From positions 2,790,001-2,854,000 of the forward strand of contig NZ_CP076039.1 in NCBI RefSeq assembly GCF_014529625.1: 64,000 bases of DNA, read 5' to 3'. Positions 8,286-17,940 of the stretch are shown piece after piece. Both the position numbers and the translations under genes were made by a program. The notes below the pieces were generated by a model. It was not told the origin of the DNA and ran no database searches. It worked only from the letters and a program-made list of their open reading frames with translations. Within the stretch, counting starts at the first letter, position 1. Each line of letters starts with the position of its first letter. This DNA comes from Candidatus Pelagisphaera phototrophica (GTDB lineage: Bacteria > Verrucomicrobiota > Verrucomicrobiia > Opitutales > Opitutaceae).

Positions 8286-8540
8286 TACAACGATTCCCTA
8301 ACCTACCTAGCCTCGTTCGAACAGGATAATCTCAGCAGCGGTCAACTAATACCCCAATCGGTCGCAGAACTCATCCTGTCCGAAACATCGGCGACAAAAA
8401 ACTCTCTTAAATACGAGCACTTGAATTTCTATATTGGCGAATACACGGGATTGGCTGAACGCTGTTCAGCGTCTTGCGGACCCAAGCTGCACATATCCCT
8501 TCTTCGCTCGCAAGCTTGCTGCGTCAAACCTGGCGGGCTC
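8277..8540 (+). other. Gene-free stretch with an open frame lacking a start codon
   Basis: Bases 8286-8750 hold no convincing gene. One plus-strand frame stays open for about 85 codons, including NDSLTYLASFEQDNL and NSLKYEHLNFYIGEYTG, with a protein-like composition in its first half, but it has no ATG or GTG and ends at CVKPGGL. It may be the tail of a gene displaced by the integration at 8611, or chance. The tRNA-fragment repeat lies in the second half of the stretch. Confidence 0.25.
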
Positions 8541-8610
8541 TAATCCCGCTCATGCGGTTGTTACATGGTTCGTCCGTTCGTGGTTCCTAGATCTTAATCC
8601 TTCTATTGAA

Positions 8611-8730
8611 TGGCGGAGAGAGCGGAATTCGAAATCGGTTACTGCCTATTCTACAACATTTTATCTAGGTAAATAGATGCAGCAATTATCTTTAGCTCAA
8701 ACTATGAAATTATATTTTCAGGGACAGAAA
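8611..8730. repeat. Degenerate tRNA-Ser 3'-end copy, candidate left attachment site of segment A
   Basis: The first 23 bases match the 3' end (CCA, acceptor and T-arm part) of the tRNA-Ser gene at 44896-44987 with one mismatch, in the same orientation. The first 38 bases match the copy at 27259 with two mismatches. Weaker similarity to that copy continues for about 80 bases more, including an AATAG and TTTAGCT block and a GGACAGAAA variant of the TGACAGGAAA motif. It marks the boundary between core DNA and the accessory region. Confidence 0.7.
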
Positions 8731-8750
8731 TCGGTCAGTAAGTTCTATAA

Positions 8751-10778
8751 TCAATATAACGGATTATTGATCGACTTCATCAAATCGACAAATCTGGAAT
8801 CTGATATTAGCTCCTCCGGAAACTCGTAGCTTATTGGTAGAAATACCATCGGAAGCGCCTTTTCTGATATTGCTTTCCTCATCCACTTTAACGCTGCATC
8901 GTAATTTCCAAGTGCTGCATACATTTCAGCAAAACCTAAGGTCATTTTATCGTGAAAATTATCTAATGAATAGATCATTACATCCTTAGCCTTATCTGTG
9001 TCCCCATTTTTCGCATAAGCCCAAAATAGGGCCCTTCTCAGTAATGGATCCTCTGGATTTCCGATGATTGATCTTTTCAGTATTTCGATAGAAACATCAT
9101 GCTCTTCTTGGCAGCGAACAAAATTCCACAAATTTGTTGAAAACTCAGGACTTACGTTTCTAGCGATTTCGTATAATTCAAGAGAAAGGCCTACTTGATT
9201 ATTCTTTAGATAGGCTTGCGATAAGTTGGTAGGAATAATCAATGAAGTCGGTTCTAGCCGAAAAGCTGTTTTCAAAAATTCAATAGCCTCGGTTCTTCTT
9301 CCAGATGCGTTTAGAAACAGACCATACCAGTGATGGCCCGTAGCGTAATTACGGTTTAGAGCAATTGCCTTCTTGAAATTTTTTTCAGAATTGAGCCAGT
9401 CATAATCGAAGACTAGCTGGATCCATGCGAGCGATGCATATGCTTCTGCTAAATTAGGATTCAACTCGATTGCCCTTTCAGCATTCGATTTAGCCTCTTT
9501 CATAACCTCATAAGCGGGTGCATAATAGTAAGCTGGCATCAGGCTGTAAGTATCCGCCAATCCTGCACGCGGATTCGCATATTCTGGATCCAGACTTATC
9601 GCTTTTTCAAAGTGAGTTATTGCATTTTGAAAACCCTCTCGTGTCCGTTTATTCCACTCTCTGCGACCTTTCTGATACTCTGCATGAGCTTCAGTGCTCT
9701 CCGTTGCTTTTTGAGCCAGGCGCTCAATCTCCGCTGCTTCGAGCCCACCTTTTAATTCGCTAGCAACGTTAGTCGCTATCTCGTTAATCAGATCCAGAAA
9801 ATTTCTCTTAGAATCCAAAAAAGTACTTCCCCATCCAAGTGTATCTGTGTTTGCGTCGATAAGCTGGATGTTTACTTGCACCTTTTCGTTATCTGTTAAT
9901 ATCTCCCCTGTAATTAAGGTGCCCGCACCTAAAGCCCGGCCAATTTCTTTGGCTGATTGGCTGGTGTCTCCATACTTCTTGGATGATTCCTTGGCTATTA
10001 TGGTAAGATTCTGCAGAGGCTGCAGCTTATTTGTTAGTGTAGACACAAGCCCATAGCCTAAATCCGAAGTTTCACCTTGGGTGCCGATCGTTTTGAAGGG
10101 CAAAACGGCTACACGGTCGGCGTCTAGCAGACTCTCAGAGCCTGCTTCGGGGCTTTTCGGATGGTCTTCCTCCCTCAAAGCACTAGGGACATTTGCGTCT
10201 TCCTTGAATATACCGCTTAGCAATAAAGTAATGGCTATTATAGCCAGTGATGAAAAAGCAAACAGCACTTTCGGCCATACCGATCTCGATTTTCCCTTTG
10301 TCAGATTATTTTGATTAGGCTCATGACCCCGACTCGATAGCGACTCTTGTTGGCCTTGATCCACATTCTTCGCGAAAGTTACATCAAGTTTGCCGAGTGC
10401 ACGATTGATGGCCTCAATGCCTTTTTCCTCATTACCTTCAAAATAATCGACACGTTGAATACCCGCTAACTGGTATTCCATTGATTTTGGGACACCCGAT
10501 TGATCGAGACAAACTGGCAGTATGTTCTTGCGTCTCTCTGATGCCAAAGCGAGCTCCTTGACCACGTTTTCCGATTCAGTTGAACGTTGTGAGATCGCCA
10601 GGATCAAAACCTTGCACTCATCGATTGCCTCAACAATTTCTTGGCTCCACATGGTCGCACCTTCTATTCCCATTTGGTCAATCCACACAGAGACACCTCC
10701 TCTCCGTAGGCGTGCAACTAGGTCAAAAATCCTATCTCGGTCATCCGAGGCGTAACTTACAAATACGTCTGATTTCAC
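8751..10778 (-). CDS. TIR domain - transmembrane - TolB-like - TPR protein
   Basis: A 675-residue protein. Residues 1-130 form a TIR domain of the bacterial TIR_2 type: DVFVSYASDD at the start, VWIDQMGIEGATMW, then SENVVKELALASERRK, in which Glu75 matches the catalytic glutamate of NAD-cleaving TIR domains. A single membrane segment follows at about 170-190. Residues about 222-345 resemble the TolB/FlgO-like domain found in adenylate-cyclase-type sensor proteins (VAVLPFKTIG). The rest is a run of TPR repeats (HAEYQKGRREWNKR, then FEKAISLDPEYANP, then AERAIELNPNLAEAYASL). A close paralogue lies at 35750-37774. A TIR on one side of the membrane with TPRs on the other suggests a sensor; an NADase function is inferred. 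Confidence 0.85.
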   Translation of the reverse strand: MKSDVFVSYASDDRDRIFDLVARLRRGGVSVWIDQMGIEGATMWSQEIVEAIDECKVLILAISQRSTESENVVKELALASERRKNILPVCLDQSGVPKSMEYQLAGIQRVDYFEGNEEKGIEAINRALGKLDVTFAKNVDQGQQESLSSRGHEPNQNNLTKGKSRSVWPKVLFAFSSLAIIAITLLLSGIFKEDANVPSALREEDHPKSPEAGSESLLDADRVAVLPFKTIGTQGETSDLGYGLVSTLTNKLQPLQNLTIIAKESSKKYGDTSQSAKEIGRALGAGTLITGEILTDNEKVQVNIQLIDANTDTLGWGSTFLDSKRNFLDLINEIATNVASELKGGLEAAEIERLAQKATESTEAHAEYQKGRREWNKRTREGFQNAITHFEKAISLDPEYANPRAGLADTYSLMPAYYYAPAYEVMKEAKSNAERAIELNPNLAEAYASLAWIQLVFDYDWLNSEKNFKKAIALNRNYATGHHWYGLFLNASGRRTEAIEFLKTAFRLEPTSLIIPTNLSQAYLKNNQVGLSLELYEIARNVSPEFSTNLWNFVRCQEEHDVSIEILKRSIIGNPEDPLLRRALFWAYAKNGDTDKAKDVMIYSLDNFHDKMTLGFAEMYAALGNYDAALKWMRKAISEKALPMVFLPISYEFPEELISDSRFVDLMKSINNPLY

Positions 10779-11055
10779 AACTCGTTATTTAAATGCACAG
10801 AATAAACTCATGTAGGGAACACTCTGTTTTATCTAACTTTGATTAATCATGCAGTTTATTTTCCGCAATTCTCATAGGTTTCTCTGATCTTTAATCTAGT
10901 GTGCAGATAGCCACAGCTTGGTTAATGACAATCTTAGGCATTATGAGGTTTGTACAAAAGCACGAACTTTTGCAAGGCCGAACGGAGCAGCGAGCGAGCG
11001 ATGTCTCCCAATAAAACAGATTACACAGTTTCATTGAAGACTCACTCTGGTTGAG

Positions 11056-11313
11056 CTACGCAAACTGAGCTAGAGCTTTGGTTAATCTGGACGTATTGAT
11101 AATGTGGTTAATGTTGTATAGGTTGTTAATGTTGGGCAGTAAGGATGCTGTAGGCAGACGGTAGGCCCAACATTGGCTCGATTCGGTTTCCTTTGATTGT
11201 TCCCGAGTGAACTCCAGCGGGGTCACGTAGCCCAGCGAGCGATGGGGCCGGATGTTGTTGTATATCCATCGCCAGTCCTCGATTGCAACTAACCACCGAA
11301 TGGCTGAACCCAT
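11056..11313 (-). pseudogene. IS3-family transposase (OrfB) C-terminal fragment
   Basis: The frame reads IEDWRWIYNNIRPHRSLGYVTPLEF, split here as IEDWRWIYNNIRPHR followed by SLGYVTPLEF, which is the end of the integrase-core transposase of IS3-like elements. The catalytic DDE residues upstream are gone, and only about 40 recognisable codons remain, followed by unrelated sequence. The fragment starts exactly at the stop codon of the RyR-domain gene. It is the only insertion-sequence trace I could support in the accessory region. Confidence 0.75.
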
Positions 11314-13001
11314 TATTGCAAATTCTCGATCATAGTGTTGTCGAAGGATTTCGCATCGGCATCAAGCTCGTCATATGGGACCAGATTATTGTGTACTTTT
11401 CTTTCGTCATCTCGCTCAGAGCCATAACTCCAGCCCATCATCTTTAATGTCGCCATCCATCTGTTGTGCTCCATCCGGCAAAGCACCTCCATCACGCTTT
11501 CATCTACTAACTTAGCGTCGATGGAACTGCCTTCTTTCTGTCCCGTTTCAGACAAAATGTATCGCTTCTTTATTTCTGCATGATCAGCTAGAGAAATGCT
11601 TGGCTTCCTCTGTTCATCACTAAGGTCCTCCCAGGGCAGAAACGCTGGTTTGCTTTTCAGTGCTGAAGCCTTATCAAACATACCCTCGTTCTCCGCGGCC
11701 TTAATTAGCATGTAATTTTGATTATACCATGCCTCGTGAAGTTTTTTGGCCGAATCTTCTAAAGAAGCCATAAAGACTGCTGCACCGCTTAAGCTATCCT
11801 CTAAAGTCTCAACACTCTTTATACAATCGATGCCCTTTGGTAGTAATCCATTATCTAACTCAGGTATCACAAATGTGACTGAGGCATCGATCGTGATTTT
11901 CTCCTTAATTCTTATTGCCTCGATCATTTCTGACGGAGGCGAAGATTCCATTAGCAATACTGACTTATTGTGATTGCCCTGCTTGTTCTCGATCAGTTCC
12001 GCAATAGTGTCTACCGCATCGTCACCGCTTTTAAGCGGCACGCTGTGAAGATTAACACAATCTCTTACAGCAGGAAAATGATAGACTAATTTCTCAACTT
12101 TTATTTCGGCGTCAGGACTTACGATATAAATAGTTGCCTTAACGTTATGAGGGTAATGACCAACCTCAGCAGTATGTACTATAAAAGCCTGAACAAGATC
12201 ATTGTACGTATCAAAAATGATAATTGGCTCCTTTACTTTTCCTAATCGATCGATCTCGATTGGATGTTTTGAGAACAAACAACGAGCACGATTTCTAACT
12301 AGGTTGACTACTATGATCTTTTTCTTCCTTGCACCTGGATAATCACAAATCCCACTACTCTGTAGAGATTCTGTATGAAAAAAACCTTTTATTGGCAGAT
12401 AAAACTTTACTGGATTCTCGAACCTCGAATCAGGAATAAGCTGGCTTGCCCGCAGTATAACAGAAAGATTTTTTTCGTTTTTACTAGTGAGGCTAATTAC
12501 AGATTTTGCTTTATATACTCTCGCTTTTTCTAAGTTAGCCTTAGTTTCGAAATCTCCAATGATTACGAGGACCCGATACTTTTTTAATTCCTGCAGGTTC
12601 GGAGCGTTGGCGTTTTTTTCAATCACAACGATTTTCCCAGTCTTGGATGCGCTTAAGTCCGCAATTAGGTGCAAGGCCTCGTCACTAGCTCCAAGGACTA
12701 TTGTATGATCACTACAGAACACGAGCCTGATGAAATCCGATAACTGCCTAAGATAGGTGCTAGCAGCAGCAAAAATACTAGAAATCGTTGTGATAGGGGC
12801 CAGCCAACGTGCAATTTCGAGGGTTAAGGGATGCTCGAGTCGAAACATACCTGAATCCTCAAGCACGAATAACTTCACTGCTTTATACAAAGAATCCAAG
12901 AAGGAATCGTTCGGGGATAACAGACTGGCACCGATCCAGCCAAGGTAAAGGGCCAATAAACCTAAGGAAACTATCGCAAATCTAACTGGAGCTGAACCCA
13001 T
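11313..13001 (-). CDS. Membrane protein with Rossmann (TrkA_N-like) and RyR domains
   Basis: A 562-residue protein with two N-terminal hydrophobic segments (about residues 8-28 and 66-88) framing a loop, resembling a minimal channel or RCK-type membrane module. A Rossmann fold starts at HTIVLGASDEALHLIADL (about residue 98) and IVVIEKN, like TrkA_N or CASTOR-type NAD-binding domains. The last 60 residues, with MEHNRWMATLKMMGWSYG and then LVPYDELDADAKSFDNT, match the RyR domain first described in ryanodine receptors. It is 52 bases after the second nSTAND gene and last in the operon. The end abuts an IS3 fragment, so a few C-terminal residues may be lost. RyR and channel function are inferred from family knowledge. 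Confidence 0.75.
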   Translation of the reverse strand: MGSAPVRFAIVSLGLLALYLGWIGASLLSPNDSFLDSLYKAVKLFVLEDSGMFRLEHPLTLEIARWLAPITTISSIFAAASTYLRQLSDFIRLVFCSDHTIVLGASDEALHLIADLSASKTGKIVVIEKNANAPNLQELKKYRVLVIIGDFETKANLEKARVYKAKSVISLTSKNEKNLSVILRASQLIPDSRFENPVKFYLPIKGFFHTESLQSSGICDYPGARKKKIIVVNLVRNRARCLFSKHPIEIDRLGKVKEPIIIFDTYNDLVQAFIVHTAEVGHYPHNVKATIYIVSPDAEIKVEKLVYHFPAVRDCVNLHSVPLKSGDDAVDTIAELIENKQGNHNKSVLLMESSPPSEMIEAIRIKEKITIDASVTFVIPELDNGLLPKGIDCIKSVETLEDSLSGAAVFMASLEDSAKKLHEAWYNQNYMLIKAAENEGMFDKASALKSKPAFLPWEDLSDEQRKPSISLADHAEIKKRYILSETGQKEGSSIDAKLVDESVMEVLCRMEHNRWMATLKMMGWSYGSERDDERKVHNNLVPYDELDADAKSFDNTMIENLQ

Positions 13002-13053
13002 ATTTACTGGCCTAAGATAGGCCCGTGATTTTCATTTTATTCCAAAAAAATGA

Positions 13054-16000
13054 TTAAAAAGGCTGTATCAACTTTCCCACTTGTGGGACCCAAGGCGGGA
13101 GCATCCCTTCGGAGGGTTTGTTCGTTTCAGTTATGCCCTGCTGCAACAAGTTGCTCATCCTCCTCCGGAATACCTCATTTCCGTCGTCTATGGAAGTAAG
13201 ATATTTAGATATTAACCCTAATCTAGCTGGATTGTAAACTCGGCTGCTAAATCTAAAATCTGAAGCTCTCAGAATGTTTAATGCTTCGCTCATTTTATCT
13301 CGCTGAAAGTAGCTTTCTGCGAGAATCAAATCCAACCATAAGTTCTCCGTAAAACTATTGGATTCGGTAAGAGCGAGATAATCTGTTTTACTTCCGAAAG
13401 GGAGCTGCTTGGTGGATTGAATTGATGGATTCACAATTTTACTCCACGGCAACTTTCTTATCTCGTTTTCATCAGAAAAAGATCCGTAAAAAGCAAGTCC
13501 GTCTAGCTCAGCATCTAAACGCTTGTTTTTATTTTCTCTAATTTGTTCACTACTTCTTGCGTAATTCCAGATCCTTATTTCGGAATATGAGGCATCTATG
13601 CGGGTCGCTCTTAGATTGTTTGTTGCGAAACCGAGAGGTACGCTTGTAAGGCCAATCGGACCTTGAAACTCTAATGGATCACCTTTCTCGACACCGTCGA
13701 TGTACATACGCATTTGTTTAGTTTGTATATCCCAGGTTGCTGCTAAATGAAACCACTGTCCAGATTCGGGTGAATCGACAGAATGGTAGGCTGCTTCACC
13801 CGTGCTGCTGTTATTGAGCTCAAAAAGCACTTTTCCGGAGCCAGCAACAGTCAGGCAGTACCCATCGGAGCCTCCTTGGCCGAATTTGTTGATAAGTCGA
13901 GGGGCCCAACTGTAAAAACCACGTGCATCATATCTAAACCAGCCTTCAATTGTAATTCCGTTTTCCAGATCATAATTCTCGGAAGGCCTCAATGTAGCGT
14001 ATGAATCTCTTCTATTGTATTCATCCTCCAACCAATCGTGTAATCTCTGGCTTAGCTGGTATTTGTCGCTAGAAACCAAAAATAGGCTCATGCTTTTGCA
14101 CGCTAATTTATCTTGGTAAAACGACTCCGTAGATAATACCTTTGTTACAAGGCTCGCAACGTTCAAACCAAATTGATCTAAGTTACACAATTCATTTACG
14201 ATGAATTTATAATCTGGTGAACTATTACTTAAGTAATTAGCTAGGAGCTTTTGGGAATCCTCGAACGAACCTAAGCTCCTGTAGCAGATAATAGCTTTAC
14301 GGACCACTTCAGAATTTTCCCGATTTACGCCAAGTTGTGAAAAATACCGTATACAAAGGGTCCAGTTTTGTGAATCGTAAGCTTTTAAAAATTTCGAAAG
14401 AATTCTTTCTTCTTCGCCCCCTTTGCTAGTGTAACTTGCGAATGATTTCGCTTCTATGCTAGAACTCGATAAAACGACTCTTCCGTCTGCAAGTAACTCA
14501 TGACTAGAGACTTCCCTTACATATTGAGATAGATCTTCACCGAATGTGACATTTTTATTTTCAGAAATAGCAAAAACTTCGACCTCAGAAAGAGAGAGGA
14601 TCTTTTCATTGTTTTCGTTTACATCGGTTATGGTTATTTCGAAACAGTCGGCCATCACTCCGTCATCAAACTCCACCTCATGATAAGGATATGGGGGACT
14701 ATCACTTTTCTCGTGGAGAAACAATTTTTCCCAAACGGTTTCGCCATCCAACTTTAAAGACACTTTAAAATTTTTAAGCCGTCGTATGAACATATCATTT
14801 GGATTTGGGGTCAAGCCCGCGGAGGGACGATTCCAAATCTTCGCATCAGTGACCTTGCTTACCCTGTCAAAATTTAGACGCCACATCGGATTTGCGTCTC
14901 CGAGCTCCGTCGACATGGAGGTCGGTTCAAAGTCATCTGAAGATCGAGTTCGTGGAGAACGAGTCGATTGTACAATTCCATCGACGGCTAGCCAAGGACC
15001 CCTCCCACCGCTGACGGAAGATTGGTACGGTGTTCCAGTAACTCGTACTTTACCGATGGGTATAGAAAAAACTTTAACTTCACCATTCTCGAGTGCTACA
15101 ATGATTCTCTCATCAGAAGGCCCGAAGATCGCGTCCTTAATTGCCACTTTACCATACAAGGAGTCGGCAAATTGATCTCCAGAAATTGCCGACAACAATT
15201 GTATTGATCCATTTGAGTTGGACGTCAGGACGTCCAATCCATTACTACTAAGATCGGAGGGACTATTCTCGCTGAGGGGCAAATTTTGAACTGATTCCCA
15301 ACCAGTTGGCTGTTTCTCGAGTATTTGCAATGAGCCAACACTCGATGCGACTAGAACTTTATCACCTCCTGATTTTATCTTTAGCTCTCCTGGATCCACA
15401 CCACCGAAATCTAGTAGAGCCGCGTTAGAAACTTCGCCTATTGAGAAGTTCACCTGCGTGAAGCGTTTAGAAGATTGGCTAGCCGAGAAAAACGCTATTC
15501 CTTCAGGCGAGTCATCAGGAAAAATAATTTGACTGATGAAACCTTCAAACTCGCTCTCAAAATCTTGTTCGAAAGAATCATTTTTAATACTGAAACTGAC
15601 TATTTTTGAGGGCACTCCTCCTGACCTAAATAATCGCCTTCTGAAGACTGCACTTGGCACGCTACCAGTGGTGTCGCGGTCTAGTTCTTCAATTGAAATA
15701 TAATGATTCCCGTTTGGTGATATAGCCGTTGAAGCAACTCTCCTGCTATGGACGTCTGACTCTTGGCTAAAGTCCCTCTCAATTCTAGATAATCCTTCTG
15801 AGGATCCAAATAAATGATATCCACCTTCATTTTTTGGATTGAATGAAAAGCTGCCAAAATAGGGTTTTTGAAAAACAGTCTTAGAATCAGCCGAAACACT
15901 CCAAACTTTTGACTCAATATTTGAGCATGAGAATATATGACCTCCATCTGGGGAAATCTTGGTTTTAAAAATCACTCCATCGATTTTCAACTCGCAGACT

Positions 16001-17928
16001 TCTCTCAGATCTGGCCATGAGTAAACGTGGATCTTGTTTTCCGCGCCAAACAAACCAGCGTTTGTATTTATTACGAGTAGCTTTCCGTCTTCAGAGATGA
16101 TCAACTCGGAGACGTCTTTTACATTTATTCCTTTTTCTAGGATAAAATTACTAGAAAGCTTATTTGAAAGAGCATTTAAATATTTTGCATTGAGCGATTC
16201 ATTACCTTTAGACAGATCAACTGCATCGAGGTACCAAGGCAAGGCCTTGAGACCGTCTTTGCTTTTTTCAAGTTCTTGTCCCCTAAGAAAACTTCGTGAC
16301 GCTAACTCATTTATCTTATTGCTAACTTCGTTTTTTGAATTGATTGCAAACGCTAAGAAAACGAGAGAGGCAATGCCCGCCAATGCCAGTCCGGCTGACA
16401 AAACTCTGAGTCTTTTTGCACTCCTTTTTTCAATGGCTGCTCTCTTTTCCTGCTCTGCCGCCAATGCCTTAGCAGATTCTAATTCGCGAATTCTTGCGTT
16501 CTCTTTATCAATCTCTTCCTGCCTAGTGACCTCATAGCTTTTGTCGAGGAACTGCATTGCTCTGTCGAATCCCTCATAGTACCTATCTGCCCACAGGTGA
16601 TTCGGTTGTGCCTCTTCTTTCCAAGACATAGCGATCTGAAGATCCGGATCTCGATAATAGCCCGCTTTTCCTTCTTCAAAAAGTTGTGCTGTGTCAGCCA
16701 AACGCCTGTAAATTCTTGCCGACTGTGATTCATCGTCTACCCAGTCCTTGAGACGGGTCCACACTCGCATGAGGCTTTCGTGCGAAATGTCTATGACGGT
16801 AGACAAATCAATTTCCCTCGTCGGGGCTGGCATTAAAAAAGTTCTACCTGCGGCACGAAACTCGTTTACGACTAAACGTAAATCCTCCTCAGCACATTGG
16901 ACAATTTCAAGGAGCTCTCCGAAAGGCATAGGCCTTCGAATTCCCCGTCCTTGATCAATTTTTTCCGTTAGATTTTTAAAAACCTTTTCCGCTATTTTTC
17001 TGTGACCATCGCTTGGCAGAGCAGCGTAGACCTCATTTGCGTGACGTGACAGAGCTTCTGTCATGCCGCCTGTCGCCCTGTAATCATCCAAGTCTAAAGA
17101 ATCACGATCACTATGCTTTGCCCAATATCCCCAAGTTCGCATCAGAGCATGCTGTAAAATAGGCAATTGATCAGGATCATCTCCAATATCATTGAGAAGT
17201 CGGTTCAGGAGAGGCTGGGATACTTCTCCTCCTGCTACTCTTATAGGACCCTCTATCGCTTCTTTTCTCTGATCCCGATTTAAACGTGGTATTAGAAATT
17301 CGCCCTCGTTGACAGAATTAGCTAGTCTCGGAAATCGGCTACAATCCCCCAGGAAATCTGATCGCATCGTTATAATGACATAGATTGGGAGCTCACTTTG
17401 CTCTGTTGCCTCGAGCAGAAGATTTACGAAAAAAGCCGCCTGTTCGTCACTAGCGTCATCGCTACCCCTAAACCGAAAAATCTCCTCAAATTGATCGACG
17501 ACGATAAGAAGATTTGAGCCTTCGTCTATGTCGCACTGTCTGATTGCCTCTATCAAACCAAGACCACTCCTGGTCAAGGTTGCTCGTACTTGAGAGACGA
17601 TCTCTTCCTCTTCAGGATCATACAGATCTGCTTGTACGATTGACTCCGCCAAGTTGGTTATGGGGTCACCACCTGGTCTCATAATCGCTGTTTCCCAAAG
17701 CGAACCCGCACTAACCATGGTGCCGCTCAACAGCTCTGGCAGAAGGCCTGCCCGGACGAGAGAAGACTTTCCGCTTCCTGAAGTTCCAACAACAGCCAGG
17801 AATTTGTTTTTACGCAATCGACTAGCAAGTTCTGTTATCTGGGCGTCCCGTCCAAAAAAGAGATAGCTATCATCAAAATAGAAAGGGCGTAAACCAGGGA
17901 AAGGGTTCTGAAAATCTTCTTTATTCAT
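13054..17928 (-). CDS. nSTAND-type NTPase with transmembrane segment and LamG-containing sensor region (copy B)
   Basis: A 1624-residue protein. The N-terminal NTPase has the P-loop GTSGSGKS (about residues 48-55), Walker B NLLIVVDQFEEIF, sensor TMRSDFLGDC and the LPILQHALMRTW segment of the nSTAND1 class. A charged helical stretch (about 470-510) leads to one membrane segment, AGLALAGIASLVFLAFAI (about 515-532). The remaining 1090 residues are beta-rich: a degenerate propeller, a discoidin-like domain (near FEITITDVNENNEKIL), helical repeats, and a LamG/concanavalin-like domain at about 1322-1471 (ITIEGWFRYD, FHLAATWD, EIRIWNYARS). It is 12 bases after its TIR partner. A membrane-anchored sensor is inferred; the ligand is unknown. 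Confidence 0.85.
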   Translation of the reverse strand: MNKEDFQNPFPGLRPFYFDDSYLFFGRDAQITELASRLRKNKFLAVVGTSGSGKSSLVRAGLLPELLSGTMVSAGSLWETAIMRPGGDPITNLAESIVQADLYDPEEEEIVSQVRATLTRSGLGLIEAIRQCDIDEGSNLLIVVDQFEEIFRFRGSDDASDEQAAFFVNLLLEATEQSELPIYVIITMRSDFLGDCSRFPRLANSVNEGEFLIPRLNRDQRKEAIEGPIRVAGGEVSQPLLNRLLNDIGDDPDQLPILQHALMRTWGYWAKHSDRDSLDLDDYRATGGMTEALSRHANEVYAALPSDGHRKIAEKVFKNLTEKIDQGRGIRRPMPFGELLEIVQCAEEDLRLVVNEFRAAGRTFLMPAPTREIDLSTVIDISHESLMRVWTRLKDWVDDESQSARIYRRLADTAQLFEEGKAGYYRDPDLQIAMSWKEEAQPNHLWADRYYEGFDRAMQFLDKSYEVTRQEEIDKENARIRELESAKALAAEQEKRAAIEKRSAKRLRVLSAGLALAGIASLVFLAFAINSKNEVSNKINELASRSFLRGQELEKSKDGLKALPWYLDAVDLSKGNESLNAKYLNALSNKLSSNFILEKGINVKDVSELIISEDGKLLVINTNAGLFGAENKIHVYSWPDLREVCELKIDGVIFKTKISPDGGHIFSCSNIESKVWSVSADSKTVFQKPYFGSFSFNPKNEGGYHLFGSSEGLSRIERDFSQESDVHSRRVASTAISPNGNHYISIEELDRDTTGSVPSAVFRRRLFRSGGVPSKIVSFSIKNDSFEQDFESEFEGFISQIIFPDDSPEGIAFFSASQSSKRFTQVNFSIGEVSNAALLDFGGVDPGELKIKSGGDKVLVASSVGSLQILEKQPTGWESVQNLPLSENSPSDLSSNGLDVLTSNSNGSIQLLSAISGDQFADSLYGKVAIKDAIFGPSDERIIVALENGEVKVFSIPIGKVRVTGTPYQSSVSGGRGPWLAVDGIVQSTRSPRTRSSDDFEPTSMSTELGDANPMWRLNFDRVSKVTDAKIWNRPSAGLTPNPNDMFIRRLKNFKVSLKLDGETVWEKLFLHEKSDSPPYPYHEVEFDDGVMADCFEITITDVNENNEKILSLSEVEVFAISENKNVTFGEDLSQYVREVSSHELLADGRVVLSSSSIEAKSFASYTSKGGEEERILSKFLKAYDSQNWTLCIRYFSQLGVNRENSEVVRKAIICYRSLGSFEDSQKLLANYLSNSSPDYKFIVNELCNLDQFGLNVASLVTKVLSTESFYQDKLACKSMSLFLVSSDKYQLSQRLHDWLEDEYNRRDSYATLRPSENYDLENGITIEGWFRYDARGFYSWAPRLINKFGQGGSDGYCLTVAGSGKVLFELNNSSTGEAAYHSVDSPESGQWFHLAATWDIQTKQMRMYIDGVEKGDPLEFQGPIGLTSVPLGFATNNLRATRIDASYSEIRIWNYARSSEQIRENKNKRLDAELDGLAFYGSFSDENEIRKLPWSKIVNPSIQSTKQLPFGSKTDYLALTESNSFTENLWLDLILAESYFQRDKMSEALNILRASDFRFSSRVYNPARLGLISKYLTSIDDGNEVFRRRMSNLLQQGITETNKPSEGMLPPWVPQVGKLIQPF

Positions 17929-17940
17929 GATCGTGAAGGG

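Noticed and set aside
8533..8549. A T-arm-like hairpin (GCGGG, seven-base loop CTCTAAT, CCCGC) suggesting another tRNA remnant.
   Set aside because: The loop departs from the T-loop consensus at two positions, and no acceptor, anticodon or D-arm could be built around it.
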